Below are positions 20,214 through 30,988 of a stretch of 64,000 nt of DNA, piece by piece. Made by a program: the position numbers and the translations under genes. The first letter of the stretch is position 1, and each line of letters begins with the position of its first letter. A model generated the notes under the pieces. The model searched no databases. It was not told the origin of the DNA and worked only from the letters and a program-made list of their open reading frames with translations. This stretch comes from Tricholoma matsutake (taxonomy: Eukaryota; Basidiomycota; Agaricomycetes; Agaricales; Tricholomataceae), in the NCBI GenBank assembly GCA_026075535.2, contig AP026540.1, positions 3,596,001 through 3,660,000 on the forward strand, given 5' to 3'.

Positions 20214-22225
20214 ACCAGTTTCCCTGTCAATGGTGTCATGATCCCCAACCTACACTGTCATGGAGTGGATAAGTAATTCAAGAACACAAAAGCAAGGTTC
20301 ACAATGATGATCAGTCGATTCACAGCAATTCATCCACTTCACATCACGATGTAGAATTACTGTCACTATTCAGGTAATGAGCCACCTAAGGACATCTGGC
20401 CCCTCTAGCACATAGGGGAAGCCTCTAACTTTGATTACATATGGTTAAACTGTGGACAGGGGGAGTTGAGTGGATGTATGTTGCACCTGTAGTTTGATTC
20501 ATGTTGTATTTGTTGTTGTGGAGCAGTTTTGATTGTGGCCCATCCAAAATGAGCAAATCCTCAGAAGTGGGCACACTTGCCCTGAAACATGGAAAATACT
20601 TAACAAAGATGATGGAAGTTTTTGGATATCAGAGAAAGCCCTAGCCTGTATGAACAAATTCCAATATCTAACTCCCTGAGATTCTATGTTGAACACTAGT
20701 TATGGGAAAAACTGGAACCAGTGGGCCATATATTAGCAATTTCATCAATTTTACCCCAAATACCTCTGGGTTTGGGAACATCTCATCAAGATGCTATTTT
20801 GACATTACAGGAATGAAAATCAGTACATTAGCCACTTAGCTAACCCCCCATATGGATCTCCTCTTAGTTCAGCTTTAAACAGTGGGTAGCCTATTAGGTG
20901 CCCATTTCCCGATCGACAGTAATCAGATCGTTGTATTTTCGAGAAGCGTTCTTCTGTCACGTTCCATAATAATTGATAGCGCAAGGAAACATGAGAGACC
21001 CTGGACCACACTCAACGGGAACAGTACGTCTATAAATACTGTGAACAACATGTGAGTCTCAGCAGAAAATGCCTCGAGGTTGCCTTGTGACTACTTGACT
21101 GCTGGGAACAAGCCGGGTAGGTTTTCTTTGCTTCGCTTGAGACAGCTAACTGACAGCTTGATCAGGCATTTCAGGAGATAAAGGACGAGACCCGAACGAG
21201 CTAGGTCTCTTGCAAGAAATGGTGAGCTATGCCAGATATATGACATTCGTCGGGAAGCAGCTAACCAGGGTAAACTATGAGCATAGCACCGTGTATAAGA
21301 GGCTGTACGACAAGCTGAGCATTCCAGGCTAGTTTCCTTTGATAGTTCACATTGGTTCGAGAGTGGAAACAGGTAGACTCCAGATGACCCCAAGGACCGA
21401 CTCTTTAACTTCTGCTAGTAGCAGAAGTGATGCCTTCTAAGTAGGAGCGCACCGAACCTTTGGGTTCTACGTATATTGCTTATTTGAAATGATATAATGT
21501 TGCTCGTTGTATCAAGACGCCCCCCGCTAATAACTTGTGCACTGCCTTGTAACAGTATCTGAATTTTGAGCGTATCAAACCGGAACTAGATGAAGGTCAG
21601 AGATGAGATGAAGGTCAGAGATGGGCTGAAGCAGAATATGCATCGGTTGCTGAGCGCTGAGCGCTAAAACTTGGTAAGTCGAACCGCCATCCCTTGCAAA
21701 CCGGTTGGGTTGATGAATCTACGAACGCTGTTATGTAATCGTTCCAAAGCAAACTGCTGTGCCAGGCTGTGCCACCTTACTTACATCGGGCCCCCAAGAT
21801 TTATGCGCGCATGGAAGGTATGTCCTCCTATGCACATTAGATGTCCGTTGTGCGTCAGGTTTACCCGCGAAAACAATCAGTTTAGGAGCCGATCTGTCCC
21901 CTTGAGAGAAACATCCCACCTGAATACCTTGGAAGCGCCTTACATCGAGACCGAGGGACACGATAACTGCGGATTCCCACCTAGGAGATACTTCCATGGG
22001 AGGATTGTTCAAATTTCGGCTTCATAAATGGTTCAAACCTTCAGGGCCTTAAGCCGTTCGGGAGCTCGCAAGAATAGTCGGAAGACAGATATCTCCATAT
22101 GGTTAGGCTGTATAGCACAAGTGCCGACCGCCGCCGGACTACTTACCATGTGCTCACAACTCAAGAGCAGTATCTTGTTCCATACCACTACCATCTCTAC
22201 GCCTCCCGCTCCTTGAATATTCTCA
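20214..22225. other. intergenic stretch, no supported gene
   Basis: About 2 kb between copia D and the first membrane protein gene. Only short ORFs without domain, splice pattern or repeat. Its last about 50 bp are shared with the duplicated block that starts again near 24981, so the upstream region of the next gene is probably within the final few hundred bases. Confidence 0.5.
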
Positions 22226-24980
22226 ATGACGCGGTCGACGTTGGTTCTTGTGGTTTCATCGGTGTTTGGGATTACTCTGGTGCCGTTACACGTTCGTTCC
22301 GCTCAGACTTCGGCAGTCTGCACTGCATCCTACGCATGGATGCAAAATTCGCAGCAAGATTCGCCTTGTCTACTCGCAGCCGAGGTGATTGGAGCTTGCC
22401 ATGGGGGAAGTAAGTACCTATATGTCACATTGATCTTTACTTCGATTTTGACCGTTAACACCATTTGTGTAGACTGGGAAGTTCCGGCGCTAGACAGCCA
22501 ACACCATTATACCAGTCCCAACAGCACTACAGCCGATTTATGTTCATGGTAAGCAAAGATGTTCTGATTCCTACTCTCTTACCGTATCATTGAATTGGTT
22601 AGTTCATGGTTGGCATATAATTATTTGAATGCTTGTTCAACTTGTCAGGGCTTTCAGAGCGATATTCAAGAGTCAGTTCGATTGTGAATATTTCGTTGAT
22701 AGTCTGATCCATGCTTGACAACAGCTGGTCATCATACAAACTTGCCTGCACTGCTGCTGGGATGTTATCGACCACGTTCGTTTTCATGCTCCTTTGTCGA
22801 AGATATTTTTTGTTAACATGTCGATTAGGTACTTTCCTACCGACAAAATTGCTCTGCCAAATAAAATAACGATATCTCCCTGGGCGGCCGTTGATCGTAG
22901 GTTCATTGCTACGAGGTTTCCGCAACGATACCGAACTACTTGATGCAGCCTCGCAATGGTCTAATCAAGTCTTCAGTCCGACACAGGCAGAGCAGATCGC
23001 AAACCAAGGTATGGATTTGACAGTAAAATAATTCACCTTCATCAATGCTCATTTCCTTAACAGGGAAACCTGACATCGTTCCTGGTGCGCCAGGTTCGAG
23101 CAACCAGAGATCGTCAACACCGGTAGGAGCCATCGCCGGAGGTGTAGTGGGAGGAGTCGCTGCATTGCTGTTAGCAGGGGGACTCGCGTTCTTCATGGTC
23201 CGCCGTAAGAGAAAGCAGCAAAGGCAGAGTCCCCGCAATGATCACACCAGCGGACCCCCTGAACCTGGGCACGGTCGGACAAATTCGGATCTTTCTCAGA
23301 AGTCGACGACCAAAGGCGTTGGTCTAGCCTATTCGAGACTCCACAATTTTTCGGCAATACAAGCTCCCCTAACAAGCCCCACTATACACACTCACTCAAG
23401 CAGCGTTCACTCTTTGTCTTACTTTGGGTCTGCCGTTGGATCTACAACTAACCCAGCGGCCTCTATGGGGCAGTCTATGAGTCCATACCCAACCACGCCG
23501 TCGCCTATTCCGGTAAACCAAGAAGATATCATAGTTCCGTATACGGTACCTCCTCAGTCAATGCAGAACATGCCTCGTCAAGCGTCGGACAGGAAGCGCG
23601 CGGACGGTGGCTTCTTCCCCATGTATGATCAACCCACGTCACTCCTTGTGAACGTCGACGAGCCCGTCCCTTCAAGACGACCGCGCTTTAACCCACCCGA
23701 GTACACTCCTTATCCAGAACCTGGGCCCGATGACTCATCATCCCAGATACAAGCTCCTACCTCGCGCACTCGCCCCCTTCACTCGAAGAACGATTCGGCC
23801 GATACGCAAGGTTCGTGGGATTCGGGGGTTGTAGCCATGTCAGTCGTGAGGTCAGGACAAGCTGCAGGCAGAGGCACTCCTGTCCTTGATCATGTTATCG
23901 AACAGACGGACCCTGATTCAGCAGAAAACGAGCTTACAAGTAGTGGGTCGGTTGCTACTCGGTCAAGCGGAGAAGTGGAAAACCGTGATGTTGCCATGTG
24001 ATAGAAGTGGATTCAGCTTGTTTATTTTTTGCGTGCTCCGCCCTTCTTAGCTAACCTGTTATGTTAACCAGTGTGGCTGTTCAGACAGTCCTCGATTGTA
24101 CGCATATTTCATGAATTTAATAAAGACGCAAAGAAAAGAAAATGTCCACGAAGCCCCGCCACTGAAACTGTCCATGGAGATCATTCCCAAAGGGCCGACA
24201 AGGGCACTGACAAACATCGGTATGGGCTTTTTGACAGTTCGATCACCTTATCGCAGCTAGTTTTCTGGAGTTTCGGATGCAATCCTAGGTCTATTATTGG
24301 AGAGTGTATGCCAGTGTGTCTATGGATGCAAAATGCTCCGAAGAAGCCAATGGATTGGCAAAATTAGATTATTTGGCCTTTGCCATAGGTAGGACCTGTG
24401 AAAGCCCGTTGTCAATAGGCTACACTGGCGTGGTCACACAACTTGACAGGACCACCGTGTATTCTCGAGAGCGCGAGCGGATACAACTAGAGGTTTACGT
24501 TACGATGAAAAGTACCTTAGGTATTGTAAGCGTCTATCAGTTTGTTCAGTCACAACAAGGAATAAGATTGCGAGTCCAAAGGTCCATGCACGTAAGACTG
24601 GGGTGCAGGCTTAAGCGCTTACAACCTGAGATGCGTGATTTACAACGTAATTGTGGGCAAAGGCAGACGCAGCACGGAACTTTCGTGATGATGGCATGTG
24701 TTCGTGAAGAAGCGAATCGTCTATCTCAGATAGTCAATTATGTAACACGGTCACGCGAGTACTTGAGTAAGTCTTGTGGCTACATAACATATGATATATC
24801 ATATCACTGATCAATGTTCTAGCTTCCTCTTCGTCATACTTTCATGAATCAGTGATGGGACAGCCTATGGTTGGGCCAGCAGGCAGTGTGTACAAGGTGA
24901 CCCCAGGCCAGCGTTTTATGATACGTCCTGACCGGACTGACTGGGTTCGGTATATTCTCACAAAGAGTAATAGCCCCTTG
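22175..24980 (+). repeat. tandem duplication, unit 1
   Basis: A segment of about 2.8 kb containing the membrane protein gene and its downstream region, repeated at 24981-27480. Exons and introns up to the transmembrane segment are offset by exactly 2,803 bp and about 97% identical by eye from intron 1 onward. The 3' part and spacer are much more diverged but alignable (for example gctccgaagaagcca at about 24333 and 27138). Confidence 0.8.
22226..24001 (+). CDS. single-pass membrane protein, tandem copy 1
   Basis: Seven exons: 22226-22409, 22473-22548, 22603-22671, 22725-22775, 22829-22896, 22949-23008, 23064-24001; they join in frame to 481 aa. Introns are 52-63 bp with GT..AG ends. An N-terminal signal peptide (about 1-26) is followed by a small cysteine-containing ectodomain (about 27-185; C-S-T-C-Q, S-P-W-A-A-V-D), one transmembrane helix in A-I-A-G-G-V-V-G-G-V-A-A-L-L-L, the basic stop-transfer R-R-K-R-K-Q-Q and a long Ser/Pro-rich cytoplasmic tail. 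This architecture recurs in basidiomycete hypothetical proteins and suggests a surface sensor or wall protein; no function is known to me. Tandem with 25029-26309. Confidence 0.85.
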
Positions 24981-25028
24981 CTCCATACCACTACCATCTC
25001 TACGTCTCCCGCTCCTTGAATGTTCTCG
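24002..25028 (+). other. spacer of duplication unit 1
   Basis: No convincing gene. It aligns in pieces with 26700-27480 (the cttagct.acctg block near 24045 and 26751, the gctccgaagaagcca block, gtgaagaagcgaa near 24705). Its last part resembles the end of the purine gene at 27472, as if the duplication had copied a few codons of it. ORF 24304-24810 here has no recognisable motif. Confidence 0.45.
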
Positions 25029-26309
25029 ATGACGCAGTCGATGTTGGCTCTGGTGGTCTTATTGGTGTTTGGGATTACTCTAGTGCCGTTGCACGTTCGT
25101 TCCGCTCAGACTTCGGCAGTCTGTATTGTAGCCTACGATTGGATGGATAATTCACAGCAACATTCGCCTTGTCTAATCGCAGCCCAGGTGATTGGAGCTT
25201 GCCATGGGGGAAGTAAGTACCTATATGTCACATTGATCTTTACTTCGATTTTGACCGTTAGCACCATTTGTGTAGACTGGGAAGTTCCGGCGCTAGACAG
25301 CCAACACCATTATACCAGTCCCAACAGCACTACAGCCGATTTATGTTCATGGTAAGCAAAGATGTTCTGATTCCTACTCTCTTACCGTATCATTGAATTG
25401 GTTAGTTCATGGTTGGCGTATAATTATTTAAATGCTTGTGCAACTTGTCAGGGCTTTCAGAACGATATTCAAGAGTCAGTTCGATTGTGAATATTTCGTT
25501 GATAGTCTGATCCATGCTTGACAACAGCTGGTCATCATACAAACTTGCCTGCACTGCTGCTGGGATGTTATCGACCACGTTCGTTTTTATGCTCCTTTGT
25601 CGAAGATATTTTCTGTTAACATGCTGATTAGGTACTTTCCTACCGACAAAATTTCTCTGCCAAATAATACAATGATATCTCCCTGGGCGGCCGTTGATCG
25701 TAGGTTCATTGCTACGAGGTTTCCGCAACGACACCGAACTACTTGATGCAGCCTCGCAATGGTCTAATCAAGTCTTCAGTCCGACACAGGCAGAGCAGAT
25801 CTCAAACCAAAGTATGGATTTGACAGCAAAATAGTTCACCATCATCAATGCTCATTCCCTTAACAGGGAAACCTGACATCATTCCTGGTGCGCCAGGTTC
25901 GAGCAACCAGAGATCGTCAACACCGGTAGGAGCCATCGCCGGAGGTGTAGTGGGAGGAGTCGCTGCATTGCTGTTAGCAGGGGGACTCGCGTTCTTCATG
26001 GTCCGCCGTAAAAGAAAGCAGCAAAGCCGGGGTCGCATCTATGCTTACACCAGCGGAGCCAATGAACTTGATCATTTCCCTCCAAAATCGACGACCACAG
26101 GCGTTGGCCTAGCATATTCGAGACTCAATAATTTTATGTCAACACAAGCTCAGCTCTTACCATCCACCTCCACTTTGGGCACTGACTCAAGCAACGTTCA
26201 TTCTCTGTCTTACTTCGGGTCTGCTGCTGGATCGACATCTCACGCAGCGTCCTCCATAGGGCACTCTATGACACCACACACAACTTCGCCGTTGCCTCTG
26301 GTAGACTGA
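25029..26309 (+). CDS. single-pass membrane protein, tandem copy 2 (shortened)
   Basis: Same seven-exon structure as copy 1 shifted by 2,803 bp: 25029-25212, 25276-25351, 25406-25474, 25528-25578, 25632-25699, 25752-25811, 25867-26309, joining to 316 aa. Signal peptide, ectodomain and transmembrane segment match copy 1 closely, but after R-R-K-R-K-Q-Q the tail diverges and ends at TGA 26307-26309, where copy 1 has glutamine. About 165 residues of tail are missing. An ATG nine bases upstream (25020) is an alternative start. It may still make a membrane protein with a short tail, or be on its way to a pseudogene. Confidence 0.75.
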
Positions 26310-27471
26310 GTAGATACCATTGTGTGCCTCCTCAGTTGATGCAGAACATACCTCGTCAAGCACAGGGCAGGAGGCCCACGGAAGGTTACGTCATACCTAC
26401 ATGCGTCACCTCCTGTGAATGTCGATGGGCCCGTTGCTTCAATATAAGCGCACTTCAACCCACCCGAATACACTCCTTATCCAGAACCTGGTCCTGATGA
26501 TAATCATGATATACGTACTCCTTCCGCCCGTTGTCGTCCCCTTCACTCGAGTAATGATTCGGCTGATAAGTAGTAGCAAGTGACTAAGCGCCAGGCAATA
26601 CACTACTTGCGTCCGTTCGATGTCATGGTCAAGGGCAGGAGAGCCCTCTGCCTGCACCTTTGTCCTGACCTGGCAAAGGACAAGTTTACGGCACCCGAAA
26701 TCTATGAAAGTGGATATCTTAAATTATTATTTCTTGCCTTGCCTTGCCCGTCTTAGCTGACCTGCTATTCTAACCAGTGTATCATATTTGCCACTGGTTG
26801 TCTGGACAGCCCTCAGTTGTACACACGCATTAACGACGGGAATGCCAACAACCTCCGCCACTGAACTGTTCTGTTGGATGTTGAGGTGATCATTGGTTCT
26901 GAGCGCAAGGCTCTGACAAGCACTGTTACGGCGAAGGGTGTTTATGGGTTGGGACATGGGAAACCTGACGGTCACTCGATCAATGTTCGATCAACGTTCG
27001 ATCATCTTGTCCTCGTTCTCTCTGGCGTTCTGCGAGGTTCGGCGTCTACTAAGATTGGTCCGGATGAGGATGCGATCCTATTATTGGAAGATTCGGAGGG
27101 TGTATGCGTGTCAATCGGTGGGCCTGTGGATGCATATGCTCCGAAGAAGCCACGCTATCAATCGATCATCGGTCTGTGCAGCGAGGGAATGAATGGCCGC
27201 AAAATTAACGAACTGGTCTGCTTACTGGTTTGCTTACTCAAATACCGCCAGGGTCCATTGGACCACTCGGCTATTAGACCCATGCAAAGTGCGTCTGATT
27301 TACCATACTTCAGGTTACTTACATATGCCAGCGTGCGGCATCACTAGCATGTTTTCGCAAAGAAGCGAAGCGTCTACACCCGACTATGATTTACATGGGC
27401 CAGATATCTAAGTTGTATGATCTAACTTCCTTGGTTTTCGCCCACTATGTATACATTTCAGATTTTCGTGA
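26310..27471 (+). other. decayed tail of copy 2 and spacer
   Basis: 26310-26700 still aligns with the copy 1 tail (N-P-P-E-Y-T-P-Y-P-E-P-G, then R-P-L-H-S) but contains several stops. 26874-27347 holds a 157-codon open stretch (V-E-V-I-I-G-S-E-R-K, D-A-I-L-L-L-E-D-S-E-G-V) whose homologue in unit 1 (around 24170-24360) is not open. I do not recognise it; it may be an exon of an unknown gene or chance. Confidence 0.4.
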
Positions 27472-29634
27472 TCAGTGATGGAAGAGCCTAAGGGAAGTGT
27501 GTGCAAACACCATCCCATGTTCATCTGCCGCTTTCACGCATTCCTCATCCATGACACTTCCATTAGGTGCAGCGAGATATCTCACTCCACTTTTCCTCGC
27601 CCTATGTACGTTGTCCGGGAACGGGAAGAATGCGTCGCTCGAGCACGCCACGCCCTCCAGTTTGGCAGCCCACGCCTTTCTTTCCGCCTGATTCAGGCTT
27701 TCCACGGAGCTGGCGAAGAGGCTCTCCCACTGAGCCTTCTCTCCGCCCTCTAGCTCTTCTCCGCCAACGAAAAGGTCGATGGCATTAGCCTTCTCTGCGC
27801 GCTTCACTCCTTTTTTGAAGGGGAGTGCAAGGACGCGTGGGTGGTGGCGCAGCCACCATAGGTCGGCTTTCCCTCCTGCGAGACGCGTGCAATGGATACG
27901 CGATTGTTGACCTGCTCCTATACCGATGAGGGATCCGCGGAAAGCGTACGCGACGCTGTTCGATTGTGTGTATTTAAGAGAGAGGGTAGCCACGATCAGA
28001 TCAGTTACGGCTGATGGGGGGAGCTTTGTGCATGTCACACCATGTACTTAGGGCAGCTATAAGAAACTAACCTCTTTGTTTTTGGTGACAATGTTCTCAA
28101 ACAATCTTGCGTCAATCTTGGAGTCATTCCGCTTTTGTTGTAGGTTAACGCCAAACACTTGTTTCGTCTCAACTTCGGGTGGATTGTACGCTGGATCGAT
28201 CTGATTATCTACGTCAGTCGAGGCTTGCTTGTGGCACCTATAAGCTGACCTGTAGGACACAGTATTTCCCGCCCTTTTTCTTGGCCAGGACATCTAGGGC
28301 TTCCGGAGCGTAACCTGGAGCAATGATGCCATCTGAGACTTCTCGGGAGATGATACGGGCAGTCGCGAGGTCGCAAGGCTCCGACAATGCGATGAAATCG
28401 CCAAATGAGGACATACGATCAGCGCCTGGAGATTACATGGTCAGATAAGAGTTAAAAAACGAATTACATATATCATACCGCGAGCGCGTGCATAAGCAGA
28501 AGCAAGAGGCGTAAGTGCCTCCTTCAGATCATCGACACCATATATCTGTTTCTCAGTATCATCTAGTGCGAGGCCCACGGCGGCCCCAGCAGGAGAGACA
28601 TGTTTGAAAGATGCAGCCGCGGGGAGGTTGAGCGCTTCATGGAGCTCTTTGACAAGAGCATATGAATTGAGGGCATCCAAGAGATTGATATATCCAGGCG
28701 AACCGCACAGAACTAAAAAAAAAAGTATCTGAATTACGGATTGCAGTGGAAAAACTCCATCGTAGATACCTTTGAAAGGCAGTTCGCCTTCGGAGACAAA
28801 AGCCTGCGCTGGCTTTTGGTGGGGATTAGCACCGTAACGCAAAGAAATCCGTTGAACAGGGCCTGCCAATTTCTCGGCGGGCAGCTCAGCAGAAGCGTAT
28901 TGTTCTCGAAAGTATCCACTGATCGCCTCATCGTATTTTGCTGTCATCTCAAACGCCTTCAATGCTAAATTGCTCCTCATATGCTGGCCTACGTCGCCAC
29001 TCCCCTTTGACCATACTTCCACGAACTTGGAATAGTCAGCGGGGTCGGAGAGAACAGAAACACGCTCGTGGTTCTTTGCTGCCGCGCGCAGGAGTGTCAC
29101 GCCTCCGATGTCGATCTCTTCGACTGCATTCGCCAGCGTACAGTTGGGCTGGGAAATCGTGGATGTGAAAGGGTAGAGATTGCACACAACGATGGAGATC
29201 GGCGAGATGCCTTGGCCTTTCAGATCTTCCTCATCAGAAGGAATCGAACGGGCCAAGATGCCTAGGTCGCTAGATTATTAATCTAGTTACATCGATATCT
29301 TCTTGAGCTTACCTCCATGTACGGCGGGGTGAAGCGTCTTGACTCTTCCCCCTAACATTTCAGGAGCCTTCGTAATGTCAGAAACATCCCTAGCACAATT
29401 GAGCACAAATTTCATCCAATCCAAATATCTGGGACGCACTCGATCGGAATGCCTGCTTCCCGAATCTTTTTCGCCGTACCGCCGGAGCCTAGAAGACGAA
29501 CACCACTATTCCGAAGCCCCTGTGCTAATTCAAGCAGATTTGCCTTATCGTAAACAGACAGTAGTGCTGAGATGCTTCAGTTTCTGTAACTTAACAGTTG
29601 GAGAAAGAGGAAACGGACCAATACGCTCGGCCAT
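27472..29634 (-). CDS. ADE16: bifunctional AICAR transformylase / IMP cyclohydrolase
   Basis: Last two steps of de novo purine synthesis (AICAR to FAICAR with 10-formyl-THF, then to IMP), cytosolic. Eight exons (minus): 29634-29619, 29566-29440, 29389-29313, 29261-28770, 28712-28479, 28425-28250, 28200-28072, 28023-27472; introns 48-57 bp; joined 600 aa, normal for fungal enzymes. The N-terminal cyclohydrolase domain has S-G-G-T-A-K and [14 protein letters not shown] (about 60-73). The transformylase domain has R-Y-G-A-N-P-H-Q (about 214) and C-G-S-P-G-Y-I-N, and the C-terminus ends H-T-S-L-R-L-F-H-H. No lesion seen. Head-to-head with the F-box gene. The yeast paralogue name ADE17 would fit equally. 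Confidence 0.96.
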
Positions 29635-29688
29635 GATTGTTCAAGTTGGACGTTGAACAACTGAGATCCGATTAGATTAGATTATAAT
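29635..29688. promoter_or_regulatory. short divergent promoter region
   Basis: Only 54 bp separate the start codons of the purine gene (minus) and the F-box ORF (plus), or 99 bp if the second in-frame ATG (29734) starts the F-box protein. Core promoters of both genes must overlap here or reach into each other's 5' ends. No TATA box stands out. Confidence 0.5.
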
Positions 29689-30988
29689 ATGAATGTGAGA
29701 CCACCACGTGACTTCCGCGTCCTTATTCACGAAATGGCACCACGGTTGCGCTCAGGAAAGGGGTTCACAAGAGAAGAAGTCATAGCTCATCAGGGAGCTC
29801 TTCGTGCAGGCACGGCAAATACTAAAGGATTTCAGGCCTTGCCCACAGAGCTTTTATTGGAGATTATATCTCATTTTCCTGCCATTCCCCTACCAATGAG
29901 ACCACAGGATCGGTGTAGTGTCTACCCAGCTTCTTATCTCGAGAAACCTCGAATCCTACGAGCTCTCTCCCAAATGTGCCGTTCACTTCGCAGCGTCTTT
30001 CTCCCATATGTTTGGCAACGGATTGAAGTTTTTGCCAACCACAGCGACAGATCCCCTGCTGTGGTTGGAAGAAGGGTTAAAAGGTCACGCGTAAATAAGG
30101 AACTTGCGACAGAGCTTATTACGCAGCTGGAAATCGTGACCATACGTGATCCCACACTGGCACAATACGTCAAGTACGGCTACTTCTCCATCCACATGCT
30201 GTTTGCTCAGCCTTTCTTTTTTTACTCATAGGATCGTTAACGTATTGCTGACGGAATTCTCAAGTGATACCGTCGTGCCTGAACTCGTGCGATGCCTCGC
30301 GCTATTCCCTAACCTCCACACAATCCAACTCGTTAGTACTACGTGGCGAGTTGAGAAGTCTGTTAAGGCCTCCTTCAAAGGAGTACTGTTTCCTTCAGTT
30401 CGCACAGTGATCTTCAATCTGGCTTCTTCCTCAATACTATCCTCTTTCCCAGAGGCGCGACATGTATCGATCGTCGGCTGTTCATCTCGTAGTGCTACCG
30501 TGATTTTCGACCACTGCCTTGGAATGTTTCCAAAACTTGAAGTCTTACGGGGATTTGAAGAGGTGGATTACAGAGAATACCCCTTAATTCAGAGTCAGTT
30601 CTTTCTTCGTTTACATAAAATGTTTATTGACACTCTGGTATTCTTCAGGGATGATAGAACGGTTTCCAAAGACTCGCAAAATGGTCTTGGATGCCCACAA
30701 TCACTCCTTAACACCCGTCAGTCTCTCTCTGATTACCTGTCTGCGTCTGCGATAGTAACATATATCACCCGAACTCAGGATGTCATGAAACAGCTCTCAG
30801 AATTCCCCGATCTTACTTGCATCGAGTTCAGAATTAACGCTCCTAGCGAAGCATTTCTGTCATCATACAACAAGAAACTTATCAAAATGGCAGAGGCAAT
30901 CTTGCGAGACAAGCCTGGTGTGGACGGAGCGGCAAAATGGGTGGTTTTGAAATTTGATCATACAAGTCATCAGATTAGTATCCCATAA
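29689..30988 (+). CDS. F-box protein
   Basis: Four exons (29689-30173, 30232-30593, 30649-30716, 30779-30988) join in frame to 374 aa; introns of 55-62 bp, with strong GTCAGT donors at 30594 and 30717. Without splicing the last two introns the frame stays open by chance, but splicing restores D-A-H-N-H-S-L-T-P-D-V-M-K-Q-L, typical of this family. F-box: F-Q-A-L-P-T-E-L-L-L-E-I-I-S-H-F-P (49-64) with L-S-Q-M-C-R-S-L-R and L-P-Y-V-W-Q-R-I-E-V. The rest is a divergent leucine-rich substrate-binding region (L-F-P-N-L-H-T-I-Q-L). Presumed SCF ubiquitin ligase adaptor; substrate unknown. Such genes are very numerous in agaricomycetes. Confidence 0.85.

Larger units (their letters stand above)
24981..27480 (+). 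repeat. tandem duplication, unit 2
   Basis: Second copy of the block described at 22175-24980. Ends about where the minus-strand purine gene begins. Confidence 0.75.

Noticed and set aside
30649..30988. Unspliced reading of the F-box gene end, open by chance
   Set aside because: Splicing two introns with GTCAGT donors keeps the frame and restores the conserved L-T-P-D-V-M-K-Q-L segment; the unspliced version inserts family-unlike sequence.
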